Shown here in pieces: positions 56,895 through 64,000 of a DNA stretch of 64,000 nt. The position numbers were made by a program, and so were the translations under genes. This DNA comes from Selenihalanaerobacter shriftii (GTDB lineage: Bacteria; Bacillota; Halanaerobiia; Halobacteroidales; Acetohalobiaceae), in assembly GCF_900167185.1 (NCBI RefSeq), contig NZ_FUWM01000007.1, forward strand, positions 62,001 through 126,000, given 5' to 3'. Within the stretch, counting starts at the first letter, position 1, and each line of letters begins with the position of its first letter. The notes beneath the pieces are model-generated. The model had not been told where the DNA came from, ran no database searches, and worked only from the letters and a program-made list of their open reading frames with translations.

Positions 56895-58118
56895 CTATGA
56901 GTTTACTACTTTATCTTGGTCATTACCTAAGAAATAGTAACCTAAACCAATCACTGCTACTAAAACTAAAAGTGCTTGTAAACTCAATGACTGCCAAGTT
57001 GGATAGATTCCTAACCAACTAATCGTTGGTACAGTTTCAATCTTCCCTAGCCCAATTACTCCTGCCTCTTGTAGCTCTCTAATACCTTCACCAGCAAAAA
57101 CGAAAGCTAAATAATATAAAAGAGTACTTGTACCAATAAAGAATGGCTTTAAAGGCAATTTAACACTACCGTATCTAACGATTATATAGATTGCTACTAA
57201 AGCCACACAACCTACCAAGAAACCTAACCCAATCATCCCATAACTACTTTTATCAGCATCTGCTATTAATGCTTGGTAAAAGAGAACTGTTTCTGCCCCT
57301 TCTCGATAGACTGCTAAGAAGACAGCAGACCAAAGAGCAAAGCTATTACCAGTAGTCAAGGAGTCTTCTACCTTACCTTGAATATATTCCTCCCATTTTT
57401 TAGCTTCTACCTTACTAATTAACCAAAAGCTAACTGAGAATAAGACTACCATAGCCAACAGCATTGTAACTCCCTCTAATATCTCCTGACCAACACCACT
57501 AATCTTAAATACAAATTGTAGTAAAATTGCTGTTACAATACTAGCCACAATGGCTAATCCAGTACTACCATGTACAGCTTTAACCTTATCCCTATTACCA
57601 GACTTAATTAGATAAGCAATTATAGCACCTATAATTAAGATAGCTTCAAATCCTTCTCGTACTATAATTAAGAATGAATAGATAAATTGACCAAAAGGAC
57701 TACTTTTCTCTCGTGGTGCCACTTTGTCTAACTGCGTAGCATACACCTTTAATTCCTTAATTAACATAGTAGCCATCTGTTCAACTTCCTGCTGAGAAGC
57801 ACCTTTATCCATCAATTTCTTCATCTGTGTAAACATATACTCCACTTTAAACGCATTCTGACTACCTATATTCCTTTGAATTGCCTGCTCCATTTCTTCT
57901 CCTTCAAAAGGTCCAAAGTAAGCATCAGTGATACTTTTCTTAGCAGCTTTTAAATTACCATTCTTATACTGACTTAAACCTTTAGTAACTCTAACTTTAA
58001 CATCATTAACAACCTCCTGCCAGGAAACAGCTGCATAACTGGTCAGAGTAAAGGCTGTTACTAATAAAGTCATAGTTAAGAAAATTACTAGTAACCTCTT
58101 CTTATTGCTATTCGACAA
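56895..58118 (-). CDS. FTR1-family iron permease
   Basis: 407 residues: signal segment (about 9-29), a helical periplasmic domain (about 30-140), then seven helices with the two REGxE iron motifs, IVREGFEAILIIGAII and VYREGAETVLFYQALI. Family members move Fe3+ after oxidation in yeast; bacterial ones work with P19 or EfeO. Start TTG with AAGGAGGG seven bases upstream. Fur-box-like site at 58165-58179 in the leader. First gene of the P19 operon. Confidence 0.94.
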   Translation of the reverse strand: MSNSNKKRLLVIFLTMTLLVTAFTLTSYAAVSWQEVVNDVKVRVTKGLSQYKNGNLKAAKKSITDAYFGPFEGEEMEQAIQRNIGSQNAFKVEYMFTQMKKLMDKGASQQEVEQMATMLIKELKVYATQLDKVAPREKSSPFGQFIYSFLIIVREGFEAILIIGAIIAYLIKSGNRDKVKAVHGSTGLAIVASIVTAILLQFVFKISGVGQEILEGVTMLLAMVVLFSVSFWLISKVEAKKWEEYIQGKVEDSLTTGNSFALWSAVFLAVYREGAETVLFYQALIADADKSSYGMIGLGFLVGCVALVAIYIIVRYGSVKLPLKPFFIGTSTLLYYLAFVFAGEGIRELQEAGVIGLGKIETVPTISWLGIYPTWQSLSLQALLVLVAVIGLGYYFLGNDQDKVVNS

Positions 58119-58164
58119 TAAAATCCCTCCTTAATCTCTTAATAGATTAACTTCATAATGATAC

Positions 58165-58179
58165 TGAAAGTCATTATCA
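58165..58179 (-). promoter_or_regulatory. Fur-box-like site before FTR1
   Basis: TGAAAGTCATTATCA agrees with the 7-1-7 consensus TGATAATNATTATCA at 12 of 14 positions. A flanking inverted repeat (ATAATGA ... TCATTAT) makes an overlapping second site likely. Confidence 0.65.
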
Positions 58180-58251
58180 CTAATGCGCAAAAAATAAAGT
58201 GCTAAAACTCAAAAGCGATATATAAAAATGTGATTTTGATTGAAGTGAATA

Positions 58252-58280
58252 AACAGGCTAGTTATAATGACTAACCTGTT
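58252..58280 (-). terminator. Intrinsic terminator of feoAB
   Basis: AACAGGTTAGT on the minus strand pairs with ACTAGCCTGTT (one G-U) around seven bases, directly after the feoB stop. Confidence 0.8.
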
Positions 58281-58292
58281 ATTATCTAAACT

Positions 58293-60137
58293 TTATAATA
58301 ATTGAGCAACAATTCCACCTACACCAAATGCTATAATCCAACTCCCAAACCAAATTGCTATAGATTCTTTCCAATTTCGCTCTTTAACCATGATCATCAT
58401 AGCCGCAATACACGGTACAAATAAGGTAATTGTAATTAAAGAAACCGTTGTTTGAGCAGCTGACATACTTAAAGCATTTAAACCAGCAGCTCCAAAGTCA
58501 CGACGAACTATTCCCATTATAAATGCAGTGGCAGCTTCTTTAGGTAAACCTAACCAACCAACTGTAATAGGAGAAACAGCATCCTGAATAGCTGTTAATA
58601 ATCCAAATTCTTGCATTAAAGTAATTACTACAGCACCAATCGCAAATATTGGACTTGCTTCCTTAATGAAAGACTTTGACTTAATAAAAGTTTTACGTAA
58701 AATATTACCTAATCTCGGTATTCTAAGCGGTGGTAAATCAATTAATAAATCCGTAGATTCCCCAGGTAATACTTTATTTAAGAAAGTACCGGCTAAAACA
58801 TAAACAGCAAGAAGCGTACCTACATAAACTATAAAGTATTTAGCACCTAATGGAGAAATCAAACCTGCAATTACTCCTATTTGAGCCGAACAAGGAATTG
58901 CTAAGCCTAACAAGAATACTGCAATAATCCTCTCCCGCTTTGAACCTAAAAGTCTAGTTGTAATCGTAGCCATAGTTACACAACCAAACCCTAAAAGCAT
59001 AGGAATAATAGCACGTCCATTCATTCCTAAAGCAGTTAATACTCGGTCGACTAAAGTTGCAATCCGAGGTAAATAACCTGAATCCTCTAATATTGCTAAA
59101 AAGAGATAAAAACCAATAACCAACGGAAGTAATAGACCAAAAGTATAAGTAATGGCCATCGTTAATAGTCCAAATTCACCAATCAATAACTGGCCAATTA
59201 ATGAAGCCTGAGGTACTATATTTCCTATAAGAGATTTAATAAACGGCTCATATGTACCAATAAATAAAGTTTCTTCAGTAATACCAACAACAGTCTGAGC
59301 AACAAAAACTCCTATAAATTCATATAACCCATATAATGCTACTAATAAAATTGGAATCCCTGTTAATGGTCTAACCATCCATCTACCTAATAATGTTCTA
59401 AAGTTAGTCCCTTCACTTACTTTAGTTACAACTGCGTCTACTATTTGATTAATTCTTTCTCTTCGATTTTTATAAATTTTTTCTCTATTATTTAAAGGTT
59501 CTAGATTGTTTTTAGCAGCAACATTTGAATCACCCTCTAACACCAACAAAGCTTCAGATCTATTTCCAATCTTTTGACTTAATTTTTCTAACTTATCCTC
59601 ATTTTGCAGGCTACTTTTACCTACTTCGGCTTTATTTACTGCATTCTTTACTTCATCTAACCCCTCACCTTTTGGGGCAACTGTAGGAATAACTGGTACT
59701 CCTAATTCTTCGCTTAATCTATCAATATCAATCTCCAAATTATTCTTTTCAGCCTCATCCATCATATTTAAGGCTACTATCGTAGGAATACCCATATCAA
59801 TAATCTGTTGAGTTAAGAACAAATCTCTTTCTAAATGCATAGCATCAACAATATTAATTACTATATCTGCTGAAGCAATTACATCTCTAGCAACAATCTC
59901 TTCATCATTAAATGAAGAAACTCCATAGACTCCTGGAGTGTCTATTACTACATCATCTTGATACTTTCCTGAACTAATTTCTAATGTTGTTCCTGGGTAA
60001 TTTGATACATCTACATACACACCTGTAAAATCATTAAAGAATATCGACTTACCAACATTAGGGTTACCTGCTAAAACAATTTTTTTAGCACCTTCAGGTA
60101 TATCAACTTGCTGACTTATATTACAACAATCCATCAT
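58293..60137 (-). CDS. feoB: Ferrous iron transporter FeoB
   Basis: 614 residues. The N-terminal GTPase has G1 GNPNVGKS, G3 DTPGVYG and G4 ALNMMDEA, then a helical linker; the membrane part has Gate regions with GFGCVTMATITTRLLGSKRERIIAVFLLGLAIPCSAQIGVIAGL and RRDFGAAGLNALSM. The conserved Cys in IPCSAQ and the second CIAA near the C-terminus may line the pore. Slightly shorter than E. coli FeoB (773), as in many Firmicutes. Follows feoA by 14 bases. Confidence 0.96.
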   Translation of the reverse strand: MMDCCNISQQVDIPEGAKKIVLAGNPNVGKSIFFNDFTGVYVDVSNYPGTTLEISSGKYQDDVVIDTPGVYGVSSFNDEEIVARDVIASADIVINIVDAMHLERDLFLTQQIIDMGIPTIVALNMMDEAEKNNLEIDIDRLSEELGVPVIPTVAPKGEGLDEVKNAVNKAEVGKSSLQNEDKLEKLSQKIGNRSEALLVLEGDSNVAAKNNLEPLNNREKIYKNRRERINQIVDAVVTKVSEGTNFRTLLGRWMVRPLTGIPILLVALYGLYEFIGVFVAQTVVGITEETLFIGTYEPFIKSLIGNIVPQASLIGQLLIGEFGLLTMAITYTFGLLLPLVIGFYLFLAILEDSGYLPRIATLVDRVLTALGMNGRAIIPMLLGFGCVTMATITTRLLGSKRERIIAVFLLGLAIPCSAQIGVIAGLISPLGAKYFIVYVGTLLAVYVLAGTFLNKVLPGESTDLLIDLPPLRIPRLGNILRKTFIKSKSFIKEASPIFAIGAVVITLMQEFGLLTAIQDAVSPITVGWLGLPKEAATAFIMGIVRRDFGAAGLNALSMSAAQTTVSLITITLFVPCIAAMMIMVKERNWKESIAIWFGSWIIAFGVGGIVAQLL

Positions 60138-60151
60138 TTAATCCTCCTTGC

Positions 60152-60367
60152 TTACTTCACGACTTTAATTTTTTCTGCTAATCTTCTTCCAACAGCAATC
60201 TCTTGTAGATTTCTTTGTAAAATAACCGGTCCTCCTGGAACCTTCTCTACACATGATACCTGAGCTCCTTCTGAAATCCCAAATCTAAATGCTTGTGCTC
60301 TCACCTTTGTATCTGGTATAGAATTCACTTGAAATGTATCTCCTCTGTTAACTTCAGCTAAAGTCAT
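60152..60367 (-). CDS. feoA: FeoA (SH3-like accessory protein)
   Basis: 71 residues with the SH3-like fold of FeoA: TLAEVNRGDTFQVNSIPDT, RAQAFRFGISEGAQVSCVEKVPGGPVILQRNLQEIAVGRRLAEKI. The ATG at 60365-60367 follows AAAGGAGAG by six bases. First gene of feoAB, under three Fur-box-like sites. Confidence 0.93.
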   Translation of the reverse strand: MTLAEVNRGDTFQVNSIPDTKVRAQAFRFGISEGAQVSCVEKVPGGPVILQRNLQEIAVGRRLAEKIKVVK

Positions 60368-60388
60368 ATCAATCTCTCCTTTCATTTA

Positions 60389-60403
60389 TGATAACCATTC
60401 TCA
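60389..60403 (-). promoter_or_regulatory. Fur-box-like site 1 before feoA
   Basis: TGATAACCATTCTCA, a close relative of the 19-base Fur consensus, within the feoA leader. Confidence 0.5.
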
Positions 60404-60450
60404 TTATTATTTAAAAATAAAGCGTTTCTAAGACTAAACTTCTTTAAATA

Positions 60451-60465
60451 TGAAAATCATTATCA
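60451..60465 (-). promoter_or_regulatory. Fur-box-like site 2 before feoA
   Basis: TGAAAATCATTATCA matches TGATAATNATTATCA at all but one position. Confidence 0.7.
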
Positions 60466-60505
60466 ATAGTATACAAAAAAATTACTTAAGAATATGTAGA
60501 AACCA

Positions 60506-60534
60506 AATTTATTGATAATGTTTATCATTTTCAA
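60506..60534 (-). promoter_or_regulatory. feoA promoter with Fur box inside the spacer
   Basis: TTGAAA (60529-60534), 17 bases, TAAATT (60506-60511). The spacer holds TGATAATGTTTATCA (60513-60527), 13 of 14 to the Fur consensus, so a bound repressor would block RNA polymerase. Confidence 0.7.
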
Positions 60535-60597
60535 TATAATAATAACATCTTTGCTTTATTTTGTCAAGAAAATATATATTAAAAATTATATAAAATT

Positions 60598-61188
60598 TTA
60601 ATTTTGTCGTTTTTCTAATATTAATATTGCTTTATTCCTTAGTTCTTGACTATTATCTAGCCTATCTGTTAATAAACTTGTAGCTTTATTACAGTATTCT
60701 TCATCATCGATTAACTTTAAATTAATCTCAACTATTAATCCAACAGAATTAATTACTGCTTCCGCTAAATGAACAGCTGTTCCTAATTCACCAAGAGCTG
60801 TATAATTAATCAATTCCATTAACTCCACCATAATTTCCAAACATTTTAATGTCTGATCCATAATCGATAAAGGAACTTCAGTAGCTTGAATCATTCTATC
60901 ATTAATTAATTCTGGATCTCCATCTTTATAAGCAGATACTACAAGCTGATAAGCATCTATATCAGCTTGTATTAGATTACTTAATTCACTTTTCATTCGT
61001 TCTAATTCATTTAAATAATTAATAATTTTATTATCTTCTCTTTTTCGTAAAGTAGTATTGCATACCATTTTAGCCAAAGTAGCACTAAATGTTCCGACTA
61101 ATGCCGATGTGCTTCCTCCTCCAGGAGTAGGGTTAGCTGACTCTAGTTCTGCCAAAAACTCGTCTAATTGATGATCTAATTTCACCAA
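60598..61188 (-). CDS. fchA: FchA/FTCD-C-type cyclodeaminase/cyclohydrolase
   Basis: 196 residues of the formiminotransferase-cyclodeaminase C-terminal family. FLAELESANPTPGGGSTSALVGTFSATLAKMVCNTTLRKR is its signature; the rest is helical. Stand-alone forms act as methenyl-THF cyclohydrolase in C1 metabolism of acetogens and purine fermenters. GTG start with AAGAGGAGG upstream. It sits apart from feoAB and the AraC regulator, with no promoter I can point to. Confidence 0.88.
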   Translation of the reverse strand: MVKLDHQLDEFLAELESANPTPGGGSTSALVGTFSATLAKMVCNTTLRKREDNKIINYLNELERMKSELSNLIQADIDAYQLVVSAYKDGDPELINDRMIQATEVPLSIMDQTLKCLEIMVELMELINYTALGELGTAVHLAEAVINSVGLIVEINLKLIDDEEYCNKATSLLTDRLDNSQELRNKAILILEKRQN

Positions 61189-61281
61189 GAATTCCTCCTC
61201 TTGTTAATTATTACTGACTTTAAAAGCTTTATATATATTATAACTGATTCTGCTAACAAGTTATATAAAATAGATCACATA

Positions 61282-62370
61282 TTATTTATCCTGTTTACGA
61301 TACTGAGTCGGAGTTAAATTAAATTCTTTTTTAAATACTTGACTAAAGTAATTAGCATTTTGGTATCCTACTTGATTAGCCACATCAGTAATATTATCTT
61401 TAGATTTTTTCAAGATTTCCTTCGCTTTTTTTAATCTGACTTGTGTCAAATAATTAGTAAAACTTTCTTCCATTTCCTCTTTAAAAAGGTGACTTAAATA
61501 AGATTTATTTAAGTGAACTACTTTAGCTACTTTCTTTAATGTCAAATCTTGATTATAATGATTATGAATATAGTTTGTAGCCTTTTTAATTACATTATCA
61601 TCGATCTCATCATAAGCTTTTGAAACTTTATCTACAACTATTTTAAGCTTATCTTTTACCCATTCAGCAAATCGATCTACTGAATTAATTTCGGCAGATT
61701 CACTAATTAATTCATCAAAATAAAAATGACATATTTCTATTTCTGCTTCTTGATTAATTGTTCTAGAAAGCGAAACTAAAAATTCAATAATTCTAATTTT
61801 AAATTTTACTAATGAATAATCTTTTGTGCGTATTATATTTAATAAGCGCTCTACAAATTTTTCTATCTTATCAACTTCGCCCTCTTTAACCAACTCGAAT
61901 AATTTCTTTTCTTTAGCGAAGAATTCTTTATGAAAGCTAGCACTCTCCTCTGAATCATCATGACTTTGCTTTACTAATTGATTATAAAGTTTCTCTTCCT
62001 CAATCTTTATTATTAAACATTTCAATACTTCAACTATCTTTTCAAGCTTGACTGGCTTTAATAAATAATCTACAGCTCCATATTTTATGGCTCGTTGAGC
62101 ATAATCGAATTCATTATAAGCTGTTATCATTATTATCTTAGTTCCAGGATAAAATTCAATAATCTCTTTAGTTGCCTCTAATCCATCTAAATTGGGCATC
62201 TTAATATCCATTAAAATTATATCTGGTCTTTCTGCTTTAACCACTTCCAATGCCTCTTCTCCATCACTAGCTTCTCCTATTAATCTTAGTTCTTTTACCT
62301 CCTCAGTAATTACTTTCTTCATTACTTCTCTTTCTAAATATTCATCATCAGCAATTAATACTCTATACAT
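61282..62370 (-). CDS. Response regulator with AraC-type DNA-binding domain
   Basis: 362 residues: receiver (about 1-120) with VLIADDEYLER, Asp in DIILMDIKMPNLDGL and LLKPVKL; helical middle; AraC domain (about 262-360) with the two helix-turn-helices LTLKKVAKVVHLNKSYLSHLFKEEM and NITDVANQVGYQNANYFSQVFKKEFNLTPTQYRKQ. YesN-type regulator. The start at 62368-62370 has AGGGG eight bases upstream and overlaps the kinase gene. Confidence 0.93.
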   Translation of the reverse strand: MYRVLIADDEYLEREVMKKVITEEVKELRLIGEASDGEEALEVVKAERPDIILMDIKMPNLDGLEATKEIIEFYPGTKIIMITAYNEFDYAQRAIKYGAVDYLLKPVKLEKIVEVLKCLIIKIEEEKLYNQLVKQSHDDSEESASFHKEFFAKEKKLFELVKEGEVDKIEKFVERLLNIIRTKDYSLVKFKIRIIEFLVSLSRTINQEAEIEICHFYFDELISESAEINSVDRFAEWVKDKLKIVVDKVSKAYDEIDDNVIKKATNYIHNHYNQDLTLKKVAKVVHLNKSYLSHLFKEEMEESFTNYLTQVRLKKAKEILKKSKDNITDVANQVGYQNANYFSQVFKKEFNLTPTQYRKQDK

Positions 62371-63628
62371 CGCCATCACCCCTAGCTTCTAGTAACTTTG
62401 GGAATGAGATATGAACCTCTGTTCCTTTACCTTTATCACTATAAATTTTTACTCCATATTTAGGGCCGTAATAGTGCTGTAATCGTTGATGAACATTATT
62501 AATTCCCATACCAGAAGTATGAGTCTCTGTTACCTTCCTTTCTCTACATTCAATAATTTCTTGAATCTTATCTTCTTCAATACCTATACCATTATCTATA
62601 ATTTTTATAGTTAATTTATCATCGTCTTCCTCACTTAAAATTTTAATTATTTCATCTTCACCCTTAGGTTCTAAACCATGAATAATAGCATTCTCTACAA
62701 GAGGTTGTAAACTCATAAACGGAATCTTATACCTAAATAGAGAGCTATCTACATCAATAGTAAATTCCATTTTTTCACCAAATCTAGCTTTTTGAATCTT
62801 AATATAATCCTTAATGTACTTTAGTTCTTCTCTTAAAGTAACTATCTCCTCTCTACGCAAACTATAACGTAAAAGGTCTGAAAGAGAATGTACCATTTCC
62901 TTAGTTTCATCTGCCCCTTCTAGATATGCTAATCTAGCTATAACATTTAAACTATTAAATAAAAAATGTGGGTTCATCTGTGATTGTAAAGCCTTCAATT
63001 CAGCCTGTTGTAAATTCTTCTCTACCTCTATTCTATTATTAATTTCCTGCATTAATTGATAATTCTTAAGGTGCAACTGTTTTTGAATTAACGTTGTAGC
63101 GCCCATCTCCACAATATAATTAGCTAAAAGAGATAATAAATCAGCAGCAGCATTAATTTTGGCTTGAGGAACGAGATTCATCTCCTGTAGTAGTTCCTCT
63201 ACATCCACATCTTCAATTCCTAAATTATTCATACGTTTGCCAATTTGATTAATCATTTTATCATCTGGTTCCTTAGGTAAAATTTGACCACATTTTACTG
63301 AACCAAAACATTCATCTGCTACTACTATTGGGGCTATTAAATCTATAAACCCCATATGACAATGATATACTGATGGTTCACCCTTTAACTTAGTTTCTAA
63401 AGAAATAGAATACTTTAAACAAGACTTCTCTCCTTCATCGGTCCCCCTAACTAAAGAACAAATTTTAGAAAATTTACTAGGCTGAGTTACAGAGACACCT
63501 TCCTGATCAACTATAATAGCTGCTAATCCTGTAGCTTCAGAAAATCTATCTTGGATTTGTTGTAGGATATCTACATCTACCAAATCAGTTAGATGCAAAT
63601 CCTTATCAATATCTAAAAATGAAGGCAT
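62363..63628 (-). CDS. PocR-domain sensor histidine kinase (LytS/YesM-like)
   Basis: 421 residues without membrane helices. The N-terminal PocR sensory domain (about 10-170) has ILQQIQDRFSEATGLAAIIVDQEGVSVTQPSKFSKICSLVRGTDEGEKSCLKYS and YHCHMGFIDLIAPIVVADECFGSVKCGQIL, with five cysteines that could hold a metal or a redox switch. The His_kinase box is LKALQSQMNPHFLFNSLNVIARLA and the ATPase has PLVENAIIHGLE and GIGINNVHQRLQHYYG-like text. PocR domains sense small hydrocarbon compounds or corrinoid-linked cues. Its regulator overlaps it. Confidence 0.92.
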   Translation of the reverse strand: MPSFLDIDKDLHLTDLVDVDILQQIQDRFSEATGLAAIIVDQEGVSVTQPSKFSKICSLVRGTDEGEKSCLKYSISLETKLKGEPSVYHCHMGFIDLIAPIVVADECFGSVKCGQILPKEPDDKMINQIGKRMNNLGIEDVDVEELLQEMNLVPQAKINAAADLLSLLANYIVEMGATTLIQKQLHLKNYQLMQEINNRIEVEKNLQQAELKALQSQMNPHFLFNSLNVIARLAYLEGADETKEMVHSLSDLLRYSLRREEIVTLREELKYIKDYIKIQKARFGEKMEFTIDVDSSLFRYKIPFMSLQPLVENAIIHGLEPKGEDEIIKILSEEDDDKLTIKIIDNGIGIEEDKIQEIIECRERKVTETHTSGMGINNVHQRLQHYYGPKYGVKIYSDKGKGTEVHISFPKLLEARGDGDV

Positions 63629-63745
63629 ATAATTACTCCTTTCATATTAAATCTTTAATTATTTTGATGACTCAATTCTATTCTATGCTAACTTTTGAAT
63701 TCTATTTATTATTTCTAGTATAATGGCCAGACTCCTTGCTAAATA

Positions 63746-63773
63746 TAAAAAAGACCAGCTATAAACTGGTCTT
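63746..63773 (-). terminator. Intrinsic terminator after the cytochrome-type gene
   Basis: AAGACCAG (63751-63758) with complement (63766-63773), seven-base loop, then TTTTTT on the minus strand. Confidence 0.9.
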
Positions 63774-63791
63774 AAAAATCAGCTAATTAAT

Positions 63792-64000
63792 TTAAAGCTT
63801 TTTTAACATTTGATAAGTAACCTCTAATAATTCTTGAGTATACTCAGGATTATGCACTCCTTCACTACCATCTTGTTTAATAAATTTATAATTAAACTCA
63901 GCTCTTTGGTATAACTTCCGATTCCTTAATACTTTCTTTTCCTTTAAAAGTTTTTCAACTTTTTTCATTAAATTATTAGTCTCTTTTTGCCATCTATCTA
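63792..64000 (-). CDS. C-terminal end of a probable multiheme cytochrome c (partial)
   Basis: The frame is open from the window edge to the TAA at 63792-63794. The 69 visible residues include a charged helix and RAEFNYKFIKQDGSEGVHNPEYTQELLEVTYQMLKKL. The text DGSxGVHNPEYxxxLL is the C-terminal helix of multiheme cytochromes such as ammonia-forming nitrite reductase and related octahaem or tetrahaem proteins. No haem motif is within view, so the assignment rests on that pattern only. Confidence 0.45.
   Translation of the reverse strand, partial: DRWQKETNNLMKKVEKLLKEKKVLRNRKLYQRAEFNYKFIKQDGSEGVHNPEYTQELLEVTYQMLKKL

Overview
The window reads as a chromosome segment of a low-GC, anaerobic, spore-forming, flagellated member of the Firmicutes with two membranes. 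Halanaerobiales (Halobacteroidaceae-like) fits best, although the genus is an inference. The pointers are very AT-rich DNA; sporulation genes (spoIIID, spoIIQ, spoIID, a SpoIVB-type S55 peptidase); flagellar P-ring and L-ring genes, which only make sense with an outer membrane; a c-subunit with a complete Na+ site, as expected for a halophile; and gene order like that of Bacillus subtilis from argS to flhO/flhP. Nearly every gene is on the minus strand, so transcription runs from high to low coordinates. I saw no rRNA, tRNA, CRISPR array, insertion sequence or prophage.

Layout from low to high coordinates. 1-5.5 kb: S55 peptidase (cut by the window edge) and the flagellar rod/ring set flgF-G-A-H-I-J. 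5.6-10 kb: spoIIID, spoIIQ, spoIID, murA, yueI, with sporulation-type promoters and intrinsic terminators. 10-17.5 kb: complete F-type ATP synthase operon atpZ-I-B-E-F-H-A-G-D-C behind a strong housekeeping-type promoter and a leader of about 195 nt. 17.5-25 kb: wecB, a WecA/TagO transferase, dCMP deaminase, upp, glyA, rpiB, a YwlE-type phosphatase with a long coiled-coil insert, and Sua5. 25-31.4 kb: ArsB/NhaD-like transporter, CBS protein, prmC, prfA, a DUF1385 protein, rpmE, rho. 31.4-39.8 kb: cation/Ca2+ exchanger, fba, two unknown proteins, a small membrane cytochrome c, pyrG, a 51-residue XapX-like protein, argS, DUF1934, DUF441. 39.9-44.0 kb: four-gene CoA-dehydratase-activase-type cluster. 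44.3-51.5 kb: glnA, a phosphatase-superfamily enzyme, a NarX/LuxR-type two-component pair, a small unknown protein, nadE, and an M24 peptidase, one of only two genes on the plus strand. 51.7-60.4 kb: a whole iron-uptake island (FTR1, P19, DUF2318 protein, two FtsX permeases, ABC ATPase, then FeoA/FeoB) with Fur-box-like sites at both promoters. 60.6-64 kb: FchA-type cyclodeaminase, an AraC-type regulator with a PocR-domain kinase, and the C-terminal end of a probable multiheme cytochrome.

How the parts fit. The ATP synthase, ring-bearing flagellum and cytochromes suggest Na+-based energetics with at least some anaerobic electron transport across a diderm envelope. The iron island has Fur-like control of ferrous uptake (FeoAB) and of a P19/FTR1 route, which fits a haem- and Fe-S-rich anaerobe.

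The most unusual signals are three genes whose ribosome-binding site and conserved N-terminus both point to ATT or ATA start codons (spoIID, wecB, CBS gene); a promoter placed so that transcription should begin at the first base of the DUF1934 gene (leaderless mRNA ahead of argS); a coiled-coil insert inside YwlE; an in-frame UGA mini-ORF overlapping the ABC ATPase stop by GTGA; a leader ORF running into prfA; and a hairpin that buries a ribosome-binding site.
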